From the NCBI RefSeq assembly GCF_023630255.1, contig NZ_JALPRS010000002.1, forward strand, positions 372,001-436,000: a stretch of DNA of 64,000 nucleotides, written 5' to 3'. Every line of letters begins with the position of its first letter. Positions within the stretch are counted from its first letter, which is position 1. This DNA comes from Pontibacter deserti. Its GTDB lineage: Bacteria > Bacteroidota > Bacteroidia > Cytophagales > Hymenobacteraceae. Under the pieces are notes generated by a model that did not search any database, had not been told where the DNA came from, and saw only the letters and a program-made list of their open reading frames with translations. The translations under genes and the position numbers were made by a program. This document shows positions 7,872 to 16,789 of the stretch, one piece after another.

Positions 7872-8750
7872 ATGACTGGAAACTATAGATTCTCTCTACT
7901 TACAGCACAGGAAATGCCGGAACTGCGCCAGGTATTCCTGGAAGCTTTTGCCGACTATTTTGTACCCATACAACTTACGGAACAACAGTTTCAAGCCAAG
8001 CTGAAGCGGGAAAGTATAAACCCTGGTTTTTGTGTGGGAGCTTATGCTGGCAGTAAGATGGTAGGGTTTATACTTACAGGCCTTGGCGAATACAAAGGCA
8101 TACCAACTGCTTACAATGCAGGTACTGGTGTGCTGCCGGCCCACCGAGGGCACAATCTTACCAGCGAAATGTATACTTACCTTATACCTAAGTTGCGCGA
8201 AAGCGGGGTTGAGCAATGTGTGCTGGAAGTGATACAGGAAAATGCCGCTGCTCTGAAATCTTATAAGGATACCGGATTTGAAATAACGCGGTCACTTGAC
8301 TGCTTCAGAGGGTTGAAAAATGAGCTGCTGTTAGCTGGCGACGAGCCGGAAGGAGTTACCATTACTACTGTAACAAAGCCAACCTGGAGTGTTTACCAAC
8401 ATTGCTGTGATGCAGAGCCGACCTGGCAGAATACTGCTACAGCCATTTCTCATAGTCCTGATGATAAGATTTATTTGGAAGCAAGAGCTGAAGATGGTGA
8501 GGTAATGGGGTTCGCTGCATTCTTCCCGAAGACAGGTGCCATTGCTCAGTTAGCTGTACTGCCGGGCAAAAGAGGGCAGGGGACAGGTAAAGCCCTGTTA
8601 AGAGAAGTATTAAACCAGACTACTGCTCCGGCACTGATGCTGATAAATGTTGATGCAGATGCTGTAGCTTTTACATCTTTCCTGAAGCGGCGAAACTTCA
8701 CAAGATTTTTGGGGCAATATGAAATGATAATGCCGCTGGTACAAGTATAA
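7872..8750 (+). CDS. Tandem GNAT-fold N-acetyltransferase
   Basis: This 292-residue protein holds two GNAT-like halves. The first (about 1-145) has VLPAHRGHNLTSEMY, the acetyl-CoA pyrophosphate loop, and LEVIQENAAALKSYKDTGFE, the typical strand-helix that ends the domain. The second (about 150-290) has LAVLPGKRGQGTGKALL with a better R/QxxGxG/A loop. The acyl acceptor cannot be predicted. The ATG at 7872 gives a normal GNAT N-terminus. It is probably cotranscribed with the flippase. Confidence 0.85.
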   Translation: MTGNYRFSLLTAQEMPELRQVFLEAFADYFVPIQLTEQQFQAKLKRESINPGFCVGAYAGSKMVGFILTGLGEYKGIPTAYNAGTGVLPAHRGHNLTSEMYTYLIPKLRESGVEQCVLEVIQENAAALKSYKDTGFEITRSLDCFRGLKNELLLAGDEPEGVTITTVTKPTWSVYQHCCDAEPTWQNTATAISHSPDDKIYLEARAEDGEVMGFAAFFPKTGAIAQLAVLPGKRGQGTGKALLREVLNQTTAPALMLINVDADAVAFTSFLKRRNFTRFLGQYEMIMPLVQV

Positions 8751-8773
8751 ACCTTCAGCCAACACTAATTTAG

Positions 8774-8781
8774 TACCTTTG
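8774..8781 (+). promoter_or_regulatory. Candidate -7 promoter element for sugE
   Basis: TACCTTTG matches TAnnTTTG exactly and lies 21 bp before the ATG, implying a short leader of about 15-20 nt. No clear -33 TTG. Confidence 0.6.
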
Positions 8782-8802
8782 TTAAAACTATAAATATAAC
8801 TT

Positions 8803-9129
8803 ATGGCGTGGGTGTACCTTATTCTGGCAGGGATATGTGAAATTGGCTGGGCTTTCGGGCTAAAGTATAGCGAAGGCTTTACCAAAATAGGTGTGAGCGT
8901 AGTAACAGTAGTGGTAATGATCCTGAGTTTTGTGCTGCTGTCGCAGGCCATGAAAGAATTGCCGCTGGGTACTGCTTATGGTATCTGGACAGGAATTGGC
9001 GCAGCCGGCACGGCTATACTTGGTATTGTGTTCCTGAACGAGCCCCGCGACCTGATCAGAATTCTCTGTATCCTGATGATTATTGCAGGCGTTGTTGGCT
9101 TGAAGATTTTTTCAGGGGAGGCGAAATAA
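8803..9129 (+). CDS. sugE: SMR-family guanidinium exporter SugE/Gdx
   Basis: This 108-residue protein has four membrane helices, the usual SMR size. It begins MAWVYLILAGICEIGWAFGLKYSEG; Glu13 is the conserved proton- and substrate-coupling residue, and the GWAFGLKYSEGF stretch is typical of the SugE/Gdx branch rather than the polyaromatic-cation EmrE branch. Gdx proteins exchange guanidinium for protons. No guanidine riboswitch is recognisable in the 52 bp upstream, which is too short for one. It is convergent with the exported protein at 9131, whose stop is 1 bp away. Confidence 0.88.
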   Translation: MAWVYLILAGICEIGWAFGLKYSEGFTKIGVSVVTVVVMILSFVLLSQAMKELPLGTAYGIWTGIGAAGTAILGIVFLNEPRDLIRILCILMIIAGVVGLKIFSGEAK

Positions 9130-9130
9130 T

Positions 9131-9943
9131 TTACCAGCTATAAACATCGGCCGCATTGCGTGTGAACAGGTATAAGCGGTTTTGAGTGGCAAGCGCAGTA
9201 GTATAATTTTTATCTTTTGGGAAAGGTATAGTACGCTCCTGTTGCTTATAGATGTTCAGAAAATGCAGATTGCCTTCTTTTACAAAGTATAGCTCATTAT
9301 TCAGAAACCCGATATAAGAAACACCGGTTACAGGCAGCTTCTGTTTATAGTTACCCAGGTTATCAAATACATAAATACCACTGTTGTAATCCAGCAGGTA
9401 AATCAGGTTCTGATACTCCCGCAGCATACGGATGTCGAACTTTGCTCTGTCCAGTACAAGGTTAAGCGGAGTTTCTATAGTTACCCTGCGCTGGTTCAGA
9501 TCCAATTTGCTTAGCTTAAAATCAGTTTCATCAAAAAGCCAGAGACCGTCATCAGAAGCGAGTGCTGCGGCTTTTACGGTGTTATTGATATCAAAATCAG
9601 AGAGGTGCACGCTCGTAAGCGGAGCTAAAAATCTATCCAGTAAAAGTATCTCTTGTTGGTCGGCATAAAAGGCCAGTACCTTCATTGGGTTCCAGGCATC
9701 TATAAATGTTGCCCTGTTATTTGTAGCAGGAGAGTAAACCGTGATTAAGCGTCCCAGAGAATCGAGTTGTACCAGGTTGCGCCTTGGGTTTAGCAGGTAA
9801 ACAGCGTTGTTGCGGTCCGTAGAAATGGCAGTTGGTGAGCTTACAGCTATAGTTTGCATAAACTGCGGTTGCTGCTGCGCAAACACAGTTACTACTGAAA
9901 GCATCAGCAGGCAAAATATAGCTATAGTTTTGTTAAGCTTCAA
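9131..9943 (-). CDS. Exported protein, probable beta-propeller
   Basis: This 270-residue protein has a clear signal peptide (MKLNKTIAIFCLLMLSVVTVFAQ) and then repeating short strands such as AVYLLNPRRNLVQLDSLGRL, GLWLFDETDFKLSKLDL and GIYVFDNLGNYKQKLPV, which suggest a six-or-so bladed propeller. I do not recognise a specific family. The start overlaps the lpxH stop by 11 bp, so it is the last gene of the rsfS/ftsH-LUD-lpxH run and likely translationally coupled. This place in the cluster hints at an envelope role only. Confidence 0.8.
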   Translation of the reverse strand: MKLNKTIAIFCLLMLSVVTVFAQQQPQFMQTIAVSSPTAISTDRNNAVYLLNPRRNLVQLDSLGRLITVYSPATNNRATFIDAWNPMKVLAFYADQQEILLLDRFLAPLTSVHLSDFDINNTVKAAALASDDGLWLFDETDFKLSKLDLNQRRVTIETPLNLVLDRAKFDIRMLREYQNLIYLLDYNSGIYVFDNLGNYKQKLPVTGVSYIGFLNNELYFVKEGNLHFLNIYKQQERTIPFPKDKNYTTALATQNRLYLFTRNAADVYSW

Positions 9944-10703
9944 AATGCTCTAAAGTTAGATTCTGGCCATCGTAAACACCATAAGAGCAAAAATTGACCC
10001 ATTCTCCAAGATTTACATAACGGCTGCGGTCGCCGATATGCAGATCTAAAGGCAGGTGTCGGTGCCCGAAGATATAATAATCATGATGCTGTTCTTTTTC
10101 TACCTCACGGCAATACTGCACCAGCCACTCGTCTTCGCCTAAGAACTTCTCATCTTTTTTAACATTGCTGATGCGGCTCTTTCGTGACCACATATTGGCT
10201 ATACCTATACCTAAGTTCGGGTGGATACGTGCAAAAGCCCATTGGCAGGCTTTATTTGCAAACACCTTCTTGATGATTTTGTAGGTATGGTCGCCGGGGC
10301 CTAAGCCATCTCCATGACCAATATAAAAAGTCTGGCCATTTATAGTTGTCGAGATAGGGTCGCGCAGTACAGGTATGTTCAGTTCTGTCGGAAAGTAATC
10401 GAACATCCACATATCATGATTCCCCGTGAAAAACAGCACAGGTATACCGGCATCGGTTATTTCAGCCAGTTTGCCCTGTAACCTGATAAAACCTTTGGGA
10501 ATCGTATGGCGATACTCAAACCAGAAATCAAAAATATCGCCTAACAGAAGTATAGCTGCAGCATCGTGTTTTACCTGGTCGAGCCAGCGCACGATTTTAT
10601 GCTCACGTGCTTTGCTGGTAGCTGCATCGGGCACACCCAAATGGAAATCAGACGCAAAGTATACTTTCTTACCCGGTGCTAATTGATCAATGCGGAAGGT
10701 CAT
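9933..10703 (-). CDS. lpxH: UDP-2,3-diacylglucosamine diphosphatase (LpxH-type)
   Basis: This 256-residue calcineurin-like metallophosphoesterase converts UDP-2,3-diacylglucosamine to lipid X in lipid A synthesis. Metal-site motifs are all present: SDFHLG (Asp19, His21), GDIFDFW (about 55-61), GNHD (about 95), IGHGDGLGPGD and FGHRHLP near the C-terminus. The FDFWFEYRH and GLGPGD elements are those of LpxH rather than generic phosphoesterases. The ATG overlaps the end of the LUD gene by 17 bp. It acts at the inner face of the inner membrane. Confidence 0.9.
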   Translation of the reverse strand: MTFRIDQLAPGKKVYFASDFHLGVPDAATSKAREHKIVRWLDQVKHDAAAILLLGDIFDFWFEYRHTIPKGFIRLQGKLAEITDAGIPVLFFTGNHDMWMFDYFPTELNIPVLRDPISTTINGQTFYIGHGDGLGPGDHTYKIIKKVFANKACQWAFARIHPNLGIGIANMWSRKSRISNVKKDEKFLGEDEWLVQYCREVEKEQHHDYYIFGHRHLPLDLHIGDRSRYVNLGEWVNFCSYGVYDGQNLTLEHFEA

Positions 10704-11337
10704 CTATCAGGAAAAGTACGAGCTGTTTAGGACCATGAGCACCCATTACCAGTGTTTTTTCAATATCGGCAGTACGGCTCGGCCCACTTACCAAACTCAC
10801 CATCGACGGGAAGTTTTCTTTATACTTGTTGCGCACGTGTTGCAAACCGTCTTTGATATCCGGTACCAACTGACTGGCCTTCGCCACTACCATATGTATT
10901 TCCGGATAAACGCTTAGTCGCCTGCCTCCGGCATTAGCCGAGCTTACTAACATACTGCCTGTTCGGGTTATAAGAGCTTCGCAGGTAGTTAAGCTGGCTT
11001 CAGCGTTACGTATAAAATCCTGCTCCGAATCAGTATACTCTATACCTGCATGGTACAGCGCTTTTTGCAGGTTAGCCTCCCATACATATAGATGCTGTAT
11101 GTTTTGCTCCTGCTTAAACGTGTAAAGCTGATCGAAGAAATCTTCTTCTTTTTCGCAGTAAAAAAAGACGCCGCTGTTCTTCAGGAAGCTCTCTACAAAC
11201 AGTACCGACATATCATCGGTATTTGCGTGGTGGAGCGGTGATGTGAAATCAGGGGTAGGAGGCAGAAAAGGCGCTGGCTTAGCCAGCGCCTCTCTTACTT
11301 TTCTTAAAACTATTTCTTTTGTTTTTGCTTCGTACAT
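10687..11337 (-). CDS. LUD-domain protein (LutC/YkgG family)
   Basis: This 216-residue protein has the LUD fold ending ...SANAGGRRLSVYPEIHMVVAKASQLVPDIKDGL...SGPSRTADIEKTLVMGAHGPKQL, the conserved LutC/YkgG core with SGPSRTADIE. In LutABC the protein is part of L-lactate oxidation, but no lutA or lutB lies nearby, and single LUD genes next to ftsH are typical in Bacteroidota, so a different role is likely. The ATG at 11335-11337, 11 bp after the ftsH stop, was preferred over an overlapping TTG at 11352. Confidence 0.85.
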   Translation of the reverse strand: MYEAKTKEIVLRKVREALAKPAPFLPPTPDFTSPLHHANTDDMSVLFVESFLKNSGVFFYCEKEEDFFDQLYTFKQEQNIQHLYVWEANLQKALYHAGIEYTDSEQDFIRNAEASLTTCEALITRTGSMLVSSANAGGRRLSVYPEIHMVVAKASQLVPDIKDGLQHVRNKYKENFPSMVSLVSGPSRTADIEKTLVMGAHGPKQLVLFLIDDLPH

Positions 11338-11348
11338 GCCTGCTAGTG

Positions 11349-13484
11349 TCAAGCTGTTCTTGTATTGATATTATCTTCTTGTTCAGCAGTAGAATGGCCA
11401 TTTCCATTTTCTAACGGAGTGCCTGGTACCTGTCCTTCCTGCTGTTCAGGATGCTCAGTGTTTCCAAATTCAACCGGATGTGTTTGCTCAACTTCGCTTT
11501 TGGTCTGGCTTCTGTCTGTACCTGCTGTATGTGCCTGATACGTAGTAAGTGCTTCAAACGGACGAGGTCCAACTAAACGTTCCAGATCGCTTTGGAAAAG
11601 AATCTCTTTCTCCAGAAGCTCCTGGGCTATTATTTCAAGCTTGTCTCTCTTCTCCGTCAGCAATTGTATCGTGCGCTGGTAAGCTGATTCGATAATAGCG
11701 CGTACTTCGTTATCTATGGTTTCGGCGGTAGCTTCTGAATAAGGTTTGTTAAATGCCATATCAGACTGCTTTGAATCGTAGAACGAAACATTACCGATTT
11801 TAGCGTTCATGCCATACATGGTTACAATGCTGTACGCCATTTTAGTAATACGCTCCAGGTCACTTAGCGCGCCTGTAGAAATTTTGCCAAACACGATCTC
11901 TTCAGCAGCACGGCCACCAAGTGCCATGCACATCTCGTCGATCAACTGCTCAGTAGTATACAGGAACTGCTCTTTTGGTAAGTATTGTGCATAACCCAGC
12001 GCAGCCACACCACGCGGAACTATACTTACTTTTACCAACGGATCGGCGTGCTCCAGGAACCAGCCTGCGATAGCGTGACCAGCCTCGTGGTAAGCTACAA
12101 TTTTCTTCTCTTCTGGAGAGATGATCTTGTTTTTCTTCTCCAGACCACCAATCACACGGTCTACAGCGTCGTTAAAATCCTGCTGATCTACAGCCTTTTT
12201 GTTACGGCGAGCAGCTATCAGGGCAGCTTCGTTACATACGTTAGCTATCTCGGCACCAGCAAAGCCTGGTGTCTGGGCTGCCAGTTTCTTAGCATCCACA
12301 TCTGGTGCCAGGGTAAGTGGGCCAAGGTGTACTTTAAATATTTCGGTACGGCCAACTATATCCGGCTTGTCTATACTTATCTGGCGGTCGAAACGGCCCG
12401 GACGAAGCAGGGCAGAATCTAGTGTATCAGGTCGGTTGGTTGCTGCAAGTATAATTACACCTGAGTCAGTTGCGAAACCATCCATCTCCACAAGCAGGGA
12501 GTTCAGCGTATTCTCGCGCTCATCGTTACCACCAGGCACCTGTCCACGGCTACGGTGACGGCCAATCGCATCAATTTCATCTATAAAGATGATACAAGGC
12601 GCTTTTGCTTTAGCTTGTTTGAAAAGGTCACGCACACGGGCAGCACCCACACCCACGAACATCTCCACAAAGTCAGAACCAGACAGAGAGAAGAACGGAA
12701 CATCAGCTTCGCCGGCAACGGCTTTTGCTAATAAAGTTTTACCAGTACCCGGAGGGCCAACCAGCAATGCACCTTTTGGTATCTTACCACCTAATACAGT
12801 AAACTTAGAAGGGTTCTTCAGGAATTCAACGATCTCCTGTACTTCTTCTTTCGCTTCTTCAAGGCCAGCCACATCTTTAAATGTGATCTTTACCTTGTTC
12901 TCTGCATCAAACAGCGCTGCTTTAGATTTACCGATATTAAATATCTGTCCGCCTGAGCCGCCTGCTGTAACACGGCGCATCAGGAACCAGAAACCGAAAA
13001 GTAACAGGATCAGGAAGCCCCATGTAGCAAAAAAGTCCATGAAGCCGGTACGCTCTTCAGGATAAACCGGAATTTGCTGCTCACGTGGTATATCCTTCTG
13101 TAACTCATCCAGGTCTTCGTCAAATATTTCAGTTGAAATGATCTGGAAGTGGTACTGCGGTCCTTTGTCTATAGTTAAAGAACCACGGTCAGAAAGCTCC
13201 TGCTTATACTTGTCGTTCTGCAGGGCCTCATCTTTAAGGTATACTTCTACTGTTTTGTTGTTAACGATGGTTACTTTACTAACATCGCCACTTAGAACCA
13301 TTTCTTCAAAGTCCTGCTGTGAGGTCTCTACCGAGGAATTGCTTCTGTTAAGGTAGGTTAGCCCGAAGATCACCAGAATCAGCACGGCCAGCATCCACAA
13401 TTGCATGGTAGGGCGCGGCGGTGTAGTAGGGATCAGAGGCTTCTTCTTTTTGTTATTATTGCCTTTATTATTTTTTTCTGCCAT
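11349..13484 (-). CDS. ftsH: ATP-dependent zinc metalloprotease FtsH
   Basis: This 711-residue membrane AAA+ protease degrades misfolded membrane proteins and regulatory substrates such as LpxC in E. coli. Two membrane segments (about 29-44 and 152-170) flank a periplasmic domain. Walker A GPPGTGKT is at 243-250, Walker B IIFIDEID at 298-305, and the zinc-binding HEAGH at 466-470. The last 80 or so residues are a polar disordered tail rich in Gln, Glu and Thr. A basic Lys/Asn-rich stretch precedes the first helix. It is in a run with rsfS upstream and LUD/lpxH downstream; proximity to lpxH is notable because of the family's link to lipid A control. Confidence 0.98.
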   Translation of the reverse strand: MAEKNNKGNNNKKKKPLIPTTPPRPTMQLWMLAVLILVIFGLTYLNRSNSSVETSQQDFEEMVLSGDVSKVTIVNNKTVEVYLKDEALQNDKYKQELSDRGSLTIDKGPQYHFQIISTEIFDEDLDELQKDIPREQQIPVYPEERTGFMDFFATWGFLILLLFGFWFLMRRVTAGGSGGQIFNIGKSKAALFDAENKVKITFKDVAGLEEAKEEVQEIVEFLKNPSKFTVLGGKIPKGALLVGPPGTGKTLLAKAVAGEADVPFFSLSGSDFVEMFVGVGAARVRDLFKQAKAKAPCIIFIDEIDAIGRHRSRGQVPGGNDERENTLNSLLVEMDGFATDSGVIILAATNRPDTLDSALLRPGRFDRQISIDKPDIVGRTEIFKVHLGPLTLAPDVDAKKLAAQTPGFAGAEIANVCNEAALIAARRNKKAVDQQDFNDAVDRVIGGLEKKNKIISPEEKKIVAYHEAGHAIAGWFLEHADPLVKVSIVPRGVAALGYAQYLPKEQFLYTTEQLIDEMCMALGGRAAEEIVFGKISTGALSDLERITKMAYSIVTMYGMNAKIGNVSFYDSKQSDMAFNKPYSEATAETIDNEVRAIIESAYQRTIQLLTEKRDKLEIIAQELLEKEILFQSDLERLVGPRPFEALTTYQAHTAGTDRSQTKSEVEQTHPVEFGNTEHPEQQEGQVPGTPLENGNGHSTAEQEDNINTRTA

Positions 13485-13549
13485 GATTTAATTATCAGAT
13501 GTTTGAAGAACACCGACCTGTGCAAATTGTTTTACCAGACCGGAGTTAG

Positions 13550-13924
13550 TTAAACTGATTCTACATGCTGAATACGGGCATCACCCCATAGTTCTTCCAA
13601 CGCGTAGAACTCGCGCTTATCTTTCAGGAAAATGTGTGCAACTACATCTACGTAGTCAAGCAGTACCCACTCTTTATTTGTTCGGCCTTCGCTCTGCCAC
13701 GGATTTTGTTTTGTTGCTTTAAATACCTCCTCTTCTATTGCATTGGCAATAGCGTCTAGTTGTGTATCAGAGTTTGCGGATGCTATGATAAAGTAGTCTG
13801 AAACGGCGTTCTTAAGTGATTTAAGGTTCATTACGACAATATCGGTAGCCTTTTTCTCCTGCATACCTTTTACTACAAGTTCTGCCAATATGTCTGAATT
13901 AGCCTCAATCTTACTATCTTTCAT
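13550..13924 (-). CDS. rsfS: Ribosomal silencing factor RsfS
   Basis: This 124-residue protein is of normal RsfS length. It contains the core ATDIVVMNLKSLKNAVSDYFIIASANSDTQLDAIANAIEE and WVLLDYVDVVAHIFLKDKREFYALEELWGDA, the strand that binds ribosomal protein uL14 to block subunit joining. It is divergent from birA, with a promoter element 24 bp upstream, and is followed by ftsH after 65 bp. This rsfS-ftsH order beside birA is common in Bacteroidota. Confidence 0.95.
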   Translation of the reverse strand: MKDSKIEANSDILAELVVKGMQEKKATDIVVMNLKSLKNAVSDYFIIASANSDTQLDAIANAIEEEVFKATKQNPWQSEGRTNKEWVLLDYVDVVAHIFLKDKREFYALEELWGDARIQHVESV

Positions 13925-13934
13925 TTGTGCTTGT

Positions 13935-13942
13935 TAAATTTG
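13935..13942 (+). promoter_or_regulatory. Candidate -7 promoter element for birA
   Basis: TAAATTTG matches TAnnTTTG, 31 bp before the birA ATG. Confidence 0.55.
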
Positions 13943-13947
13943 AAATA

Positions 13948-13955
13948 CAAAAATA
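13948..13955 (-). promoter_or_regulatory. Candidate -7 promoter element for rsfS-ftsH
   Basis: The minus strand reads TATTTTTG, a TAnnTTTG match, 23 bp before the rsfS ATG. It lies 5 bp from the opposing birA element, so the two divergent promoters overlap and may exclude each other. Confidence 0.55.
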
Positions 13956-13973
13956 TTAAATTTTGCCAAAATT

Positions 13974-14723
13974 ATGTTGCCTAATACGCTGTTTATAGGC
14001 CAGCAGCTACACTATCTGCCGGTTTGTGAATCTACTAACTCAGAGGCCCAACAGCTTCTTAACAAAAATAAAGCCACAGAAGGGTGTACGGTACTAACAT
14101 CAGAACAAACAAAAGGACGCGGGCAGCGGGGCAATAATTGGGAAGCTGAACCCGGTAAAAACGTTACGCTCTCTGTTATTCTGTCACCTGTTTTCCTTCC
14201 TGTCAGGCAGCAGTTTTACCTGAATATGGCCATATCGCTGGCGGTGCTTGACTTACTGCGCGAACAAGGTGCTGCCGAAGCTCAGGTTAAATGGCCTAAC
14301 GACCTGTATGTTAAAGATAAAAAGCTTGGCGGGATTTTAATCGAAAATACCATAAACAGTCATTCTTTACAACACAGTATCGTAGGGATTGGTTTAAATA
14401 TAAATCAATTGGGTTTCGGGATAGATACCGCTACTTCCTTAGCTTTTGTTACAGGCACAGAACTTAACCTGGAGCATGTAACTGCCCGATTGCTGGAGCT
14501 ACTGGAAAAACGTTATCTTGAGCTACGTAACGGCAAGCTTGCAAAGCTAAAATACGAGTACCTGCAGGCGCTCTACCGTTATCAGGAACAACACCAGTTT
14601 ATAGTTGATGGCAAACGCATATCAGGAAATATAATTGGTATTGACGAAGATGGAAGATTAGGTGTGGACATAGCGGGTGAATTACGGTTTTTTAGCTTTA
14701 AAGAGATTACTTATATTATTTGA
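13974..14723 (+). CDS. birA: Biotin-[acetyl-CoA-carboxylase] ligase BirA
   Basis: This 249-residue biotin protein ligase has ESTNSEAQ (about 20-27), the GRGQRGNNW biotinyl-AMP loop (about 55-63) and KWPNDLYVKDKKLGGILIE (about 105-123) with the catalytic Lys. There is no N-terminal DNA-binding helix-turn-helix, so it is a monofunctional ligase and not a biotin-operon repressor. The C-terminal SH3-like part (GIDEDGRLGVDIAGELRFFSF) is complete. It attaches biotin to carboxylase carrier proteins. Confidence 0.95.
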   Translation: MLPNTLFIGQQLHYLPVCESTNSEAQQLLNKNKATEGCTVLTSEQTKGRGQRGNNWEAEPGKNVTLSVILSPVFLPVRQQFYLNMAISLAVLDLLREQGAAEAQVKWPNDLYVKDKKLGGILIENTINSHSLQHSIVGIGLNINQLGFGIDTATSLAFVTGTELNLEHVTARLLELLEKRYLELRNGKLAKLKYEYLQALYRYQEQHQFIVDGKRISGNIIGIDEDGRLGVDIAGELRFFSFKEITYII

Positions 14724-14742
14724 TTTATACTTTGAACCATAA

Positions 14743-14774
14743 AAAAGGGAAGTATATTGGTTACTTCCCTTTTC
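14743..14774. terminator. Bidirectional terminator between birA and T9SS cargo gene
   Basis: A 10-bp perfect stem (14745-14754 with 14762-14771) sits between A-rich and T-rich flanks and serves two convergent genes. Confidence 0.88.
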
Positions 14775-14800
14775 TGATTCTATGACTAAAGTATTTGCGG

Positions 14801-16309
14801 TTATTGTACTATAAGTTTCTGAGTTTGTTTGCTGTTGCCCTGCAATAAATTAACAAAGTACATACCTTTTTGCAAACGGAGCTCCGGAAGCGATACCTCT
14901 ACCTTGCGGCTGCCGGCAGCTACCTGGTACGCATGCCTTACTTTTCCGCTCATATCTACTATTTGCAGCGTGCCACCATTAATGTCTGCTCCTGTACCTG
15001 AAACCGAAACAGTAATTATATTGCCCGGAGCCGGGTTAGGATAAACTGCCATCTGACCACTGTCTGGTGTCGCTTTTAACTGAACAGCTATTACATTGCT
15101 GAAGGTTTTCTCCCCGTCAAAATCAACCTGACGAAGGCGGTAATAATACATGCCATTGTAGTTTACATCATCCAGGTAGTTGTAGCTGCGTTTTGTGTTA
15201 GAATTGCCTGCACCATCTACTATACCTATACTTGCAAAGTTTTTGCCATCAGAGCTGCGTTCAATCTCAAAATGGTCGTTGTTGCTTTCAGAAGCTGTTT
15301 CCCACTCCAGTTCAATACCGCTTTGAGTTGCTTTTCCTTCAAATGATAACAGTTCTACAGGCAGTGGGGTAATGCCGCCGTCTTCGCAGGTTACTGTATT
15401 TAAGCCCGTTGTAACAGTAGTACCACCTGCAGCGAGAGAAAGTGTAAAGTCCTGGTTTGCTGCATAAGCATCTGATGGCATATTAATTATGAATACTTCC
15501 ATAGCGCCATCGGCATAGTCTTTCGTGTTTTGTGCTGAGAAAGTCATGATGCCAGCCTCGTAAGTAGCTTTAAACTTGTAATTTAAGTGATAAGCTCCGC
15601 CATTGTTATCGGTTACGGCTGTTACTGTTTCTGGTGCACCTGGTACTTCTATTGCAAAAGATTCTACATCCTCAGCCATGTTGTTCTGTACCATAAAACT
15701 GACAGTTGTAGTGCCGTCACCATTTTCAGTAGCTTCTAAAAACCCGAAAACTGCAGTGCCTAAGTCTACTCTACAGTCCGGCATAGGGCGCGGACCTGGC
15801 GTTGCAGCCAAAGGAGCGCAGGTTTTGTGGTCAAAAGATATCTGGCTTGGCGAAGCACCCTCCACTTTGGCCTGTACCTGTATGTTGCTTAAAGCATTGT
15901 AGTTAGTAACTGAGATCGGGTATTCGAAAGTATAGCTTGCTCCATTGCTGATGTTGGTCTGGTTCTTTGCAGTAAACTGTATGGCATTGTAACTGGTCTC
16001 TATCTTGTCGCCTCCTTTTTTACCATCCTGGACATTAAAATCATTTTGTGAGGCGAAATAGCTGGAGGGTTCATCTGCATCAGCACCTTCCGGCAACTGA
16101 AAAGCAATGTATTCTAATCGGGTGGCGCAGTTTACTGTAATTGTATAAGATAAGATGTAAGTGTCGTCGTCGTGTTGTGTGGCACCGTTGAGTTTGTAAG
16201 TAAGGCAACCGTCTGTGATGCTGCATCCGGCAGGTTGCGGATTTCCCTGGGCTACGGCTGTTTGCAGCGCCACGAAAATCATAAGCAAAATAATAATATA
16301 GGATTTCAT
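14801..16309 (-). CDS. Exported protein with type IX secretion sorting domain
   Basis: This 502-residue protein has a signal peptide ending AVAQ (residue 21), two related Ig-like or cohesin-like halves (each preceded by CxL..G and spaced by a Pro-rich link near residue 175), and then a fibronectin-like segment LPVELLSFEGKATQSGIELEWETASESNNDHFEIERSSDG found in many Cytophagales T9SS cargos. It ends with the type A sorting domain (AVYPNPAPGN near residue 423; KGMYFVNLLQGN...KLIVQ at the end). It is therefore probably exported across the outer membrane and attached or released. No enzyme motif is seen. Confidence 0.88.
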   Translation of the reverse strand: MKSYIIILLMIFVALQTAVAQGNPQPAGCSITDGCLTYKLNGATQHDDDTYILSYTITVNCATRLEYIAFQLPEGADADEPSSYFASQNDFNVQDGKKGGDKIETSYNAIQFTAKNQTNISNGASYTFEYPISVTNYNALSNIQVQAKVEGASPSQISFDHKTCAPLAATPGPRPMPDCRVDLGTAVFGFLEATENGDGTTTVSFMVQNNMAEDVESFAIEVPGAPETVTAVTDNNGGAYHLNYKFKATYEAGIMTFSAQNTKDYADGAMEVFIINMPSDAYAANQDFTLSLAAGGTTVTTGLNTVTCEDGGITPLPVELLSFEGKATQSGIELEWETASESNNDHFEIERSSDGKNFASIGIVDGAGNSNTKRSYNYLDDVNYNGMYYYRLRQVDFDGEKTFSNVIAVQLKATPDSGQMAVYPNPAPGNIITVSVSGTGADINGGTLQIVDMSGKVRHAYQVAAGSRKVEVSLPELRLQKGMYFVNLLQGNSKQTQKLIVQ

Positions 16310-16789
16310 GTAGATCTATCGCATATGGTAATATAAAATAAGTTTAATAATTACTATAACGGTGCTGTTTTTTGCTAGTTGCACTATATTATATAGTTAT
16401 GGATGGAGTGCAATCATATTCTTGATAAAATGTAATTATTTTTGATGATATCGAATTGTATAGATATATGACTATATTTTACTAGCTATCCTGTGTTGTA
16501 ATTGCTTGTATTTTAGCAATATTGTCTATTTTATTTGTTTTAATTTTTGTCTTGGTATAGTTATATTATTTTGACTAAATAAGCCAAGTGAAAAGAATGA
16601 TTTTTTATTAATGGAAGATCAAGTATATAGAACAGGCATTGTTTTTGCCAAAGAGGATATAGGAGCGCTGTTTTGCCGGGTTCCGGATAATCTTGCCAGA
16701 ATTTTCTTATATAAAATTTATATATTCAGGCATTTACATTATATTTGAATTTCTGGTAGAAGTATAGCTTACTAAACCATATCACTCTT
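16310..16789. promoter_or_regulatory. AT-rich divergent intergenic region
   Basis: These 480 bp separate two divergent T9SS cargo genes and are much richer in A and T than the flanking genes. No ORF, tRNA or repeat module is recognisable. A TATATTTG element at 16740-16747 faces the downstream gene. The AT-richness could reflect upstream activating DNA or older foreign DNA; nothing decides this. Confidence 0.45.
16740..16747 (+). promoter_or_regulatory. Candidate -7 promoter element
   Basis: TATATTTG matches TAnnTTTG, 42 bp before the ATG of the small T9SS cargo gene. Confidence 0.5.

Noticed and set aside
11338..11352. TTG start for the LUD protein overlapping ftsH
   Set aside because: An ATG at 11335-11337 gives a normal N-terminus.
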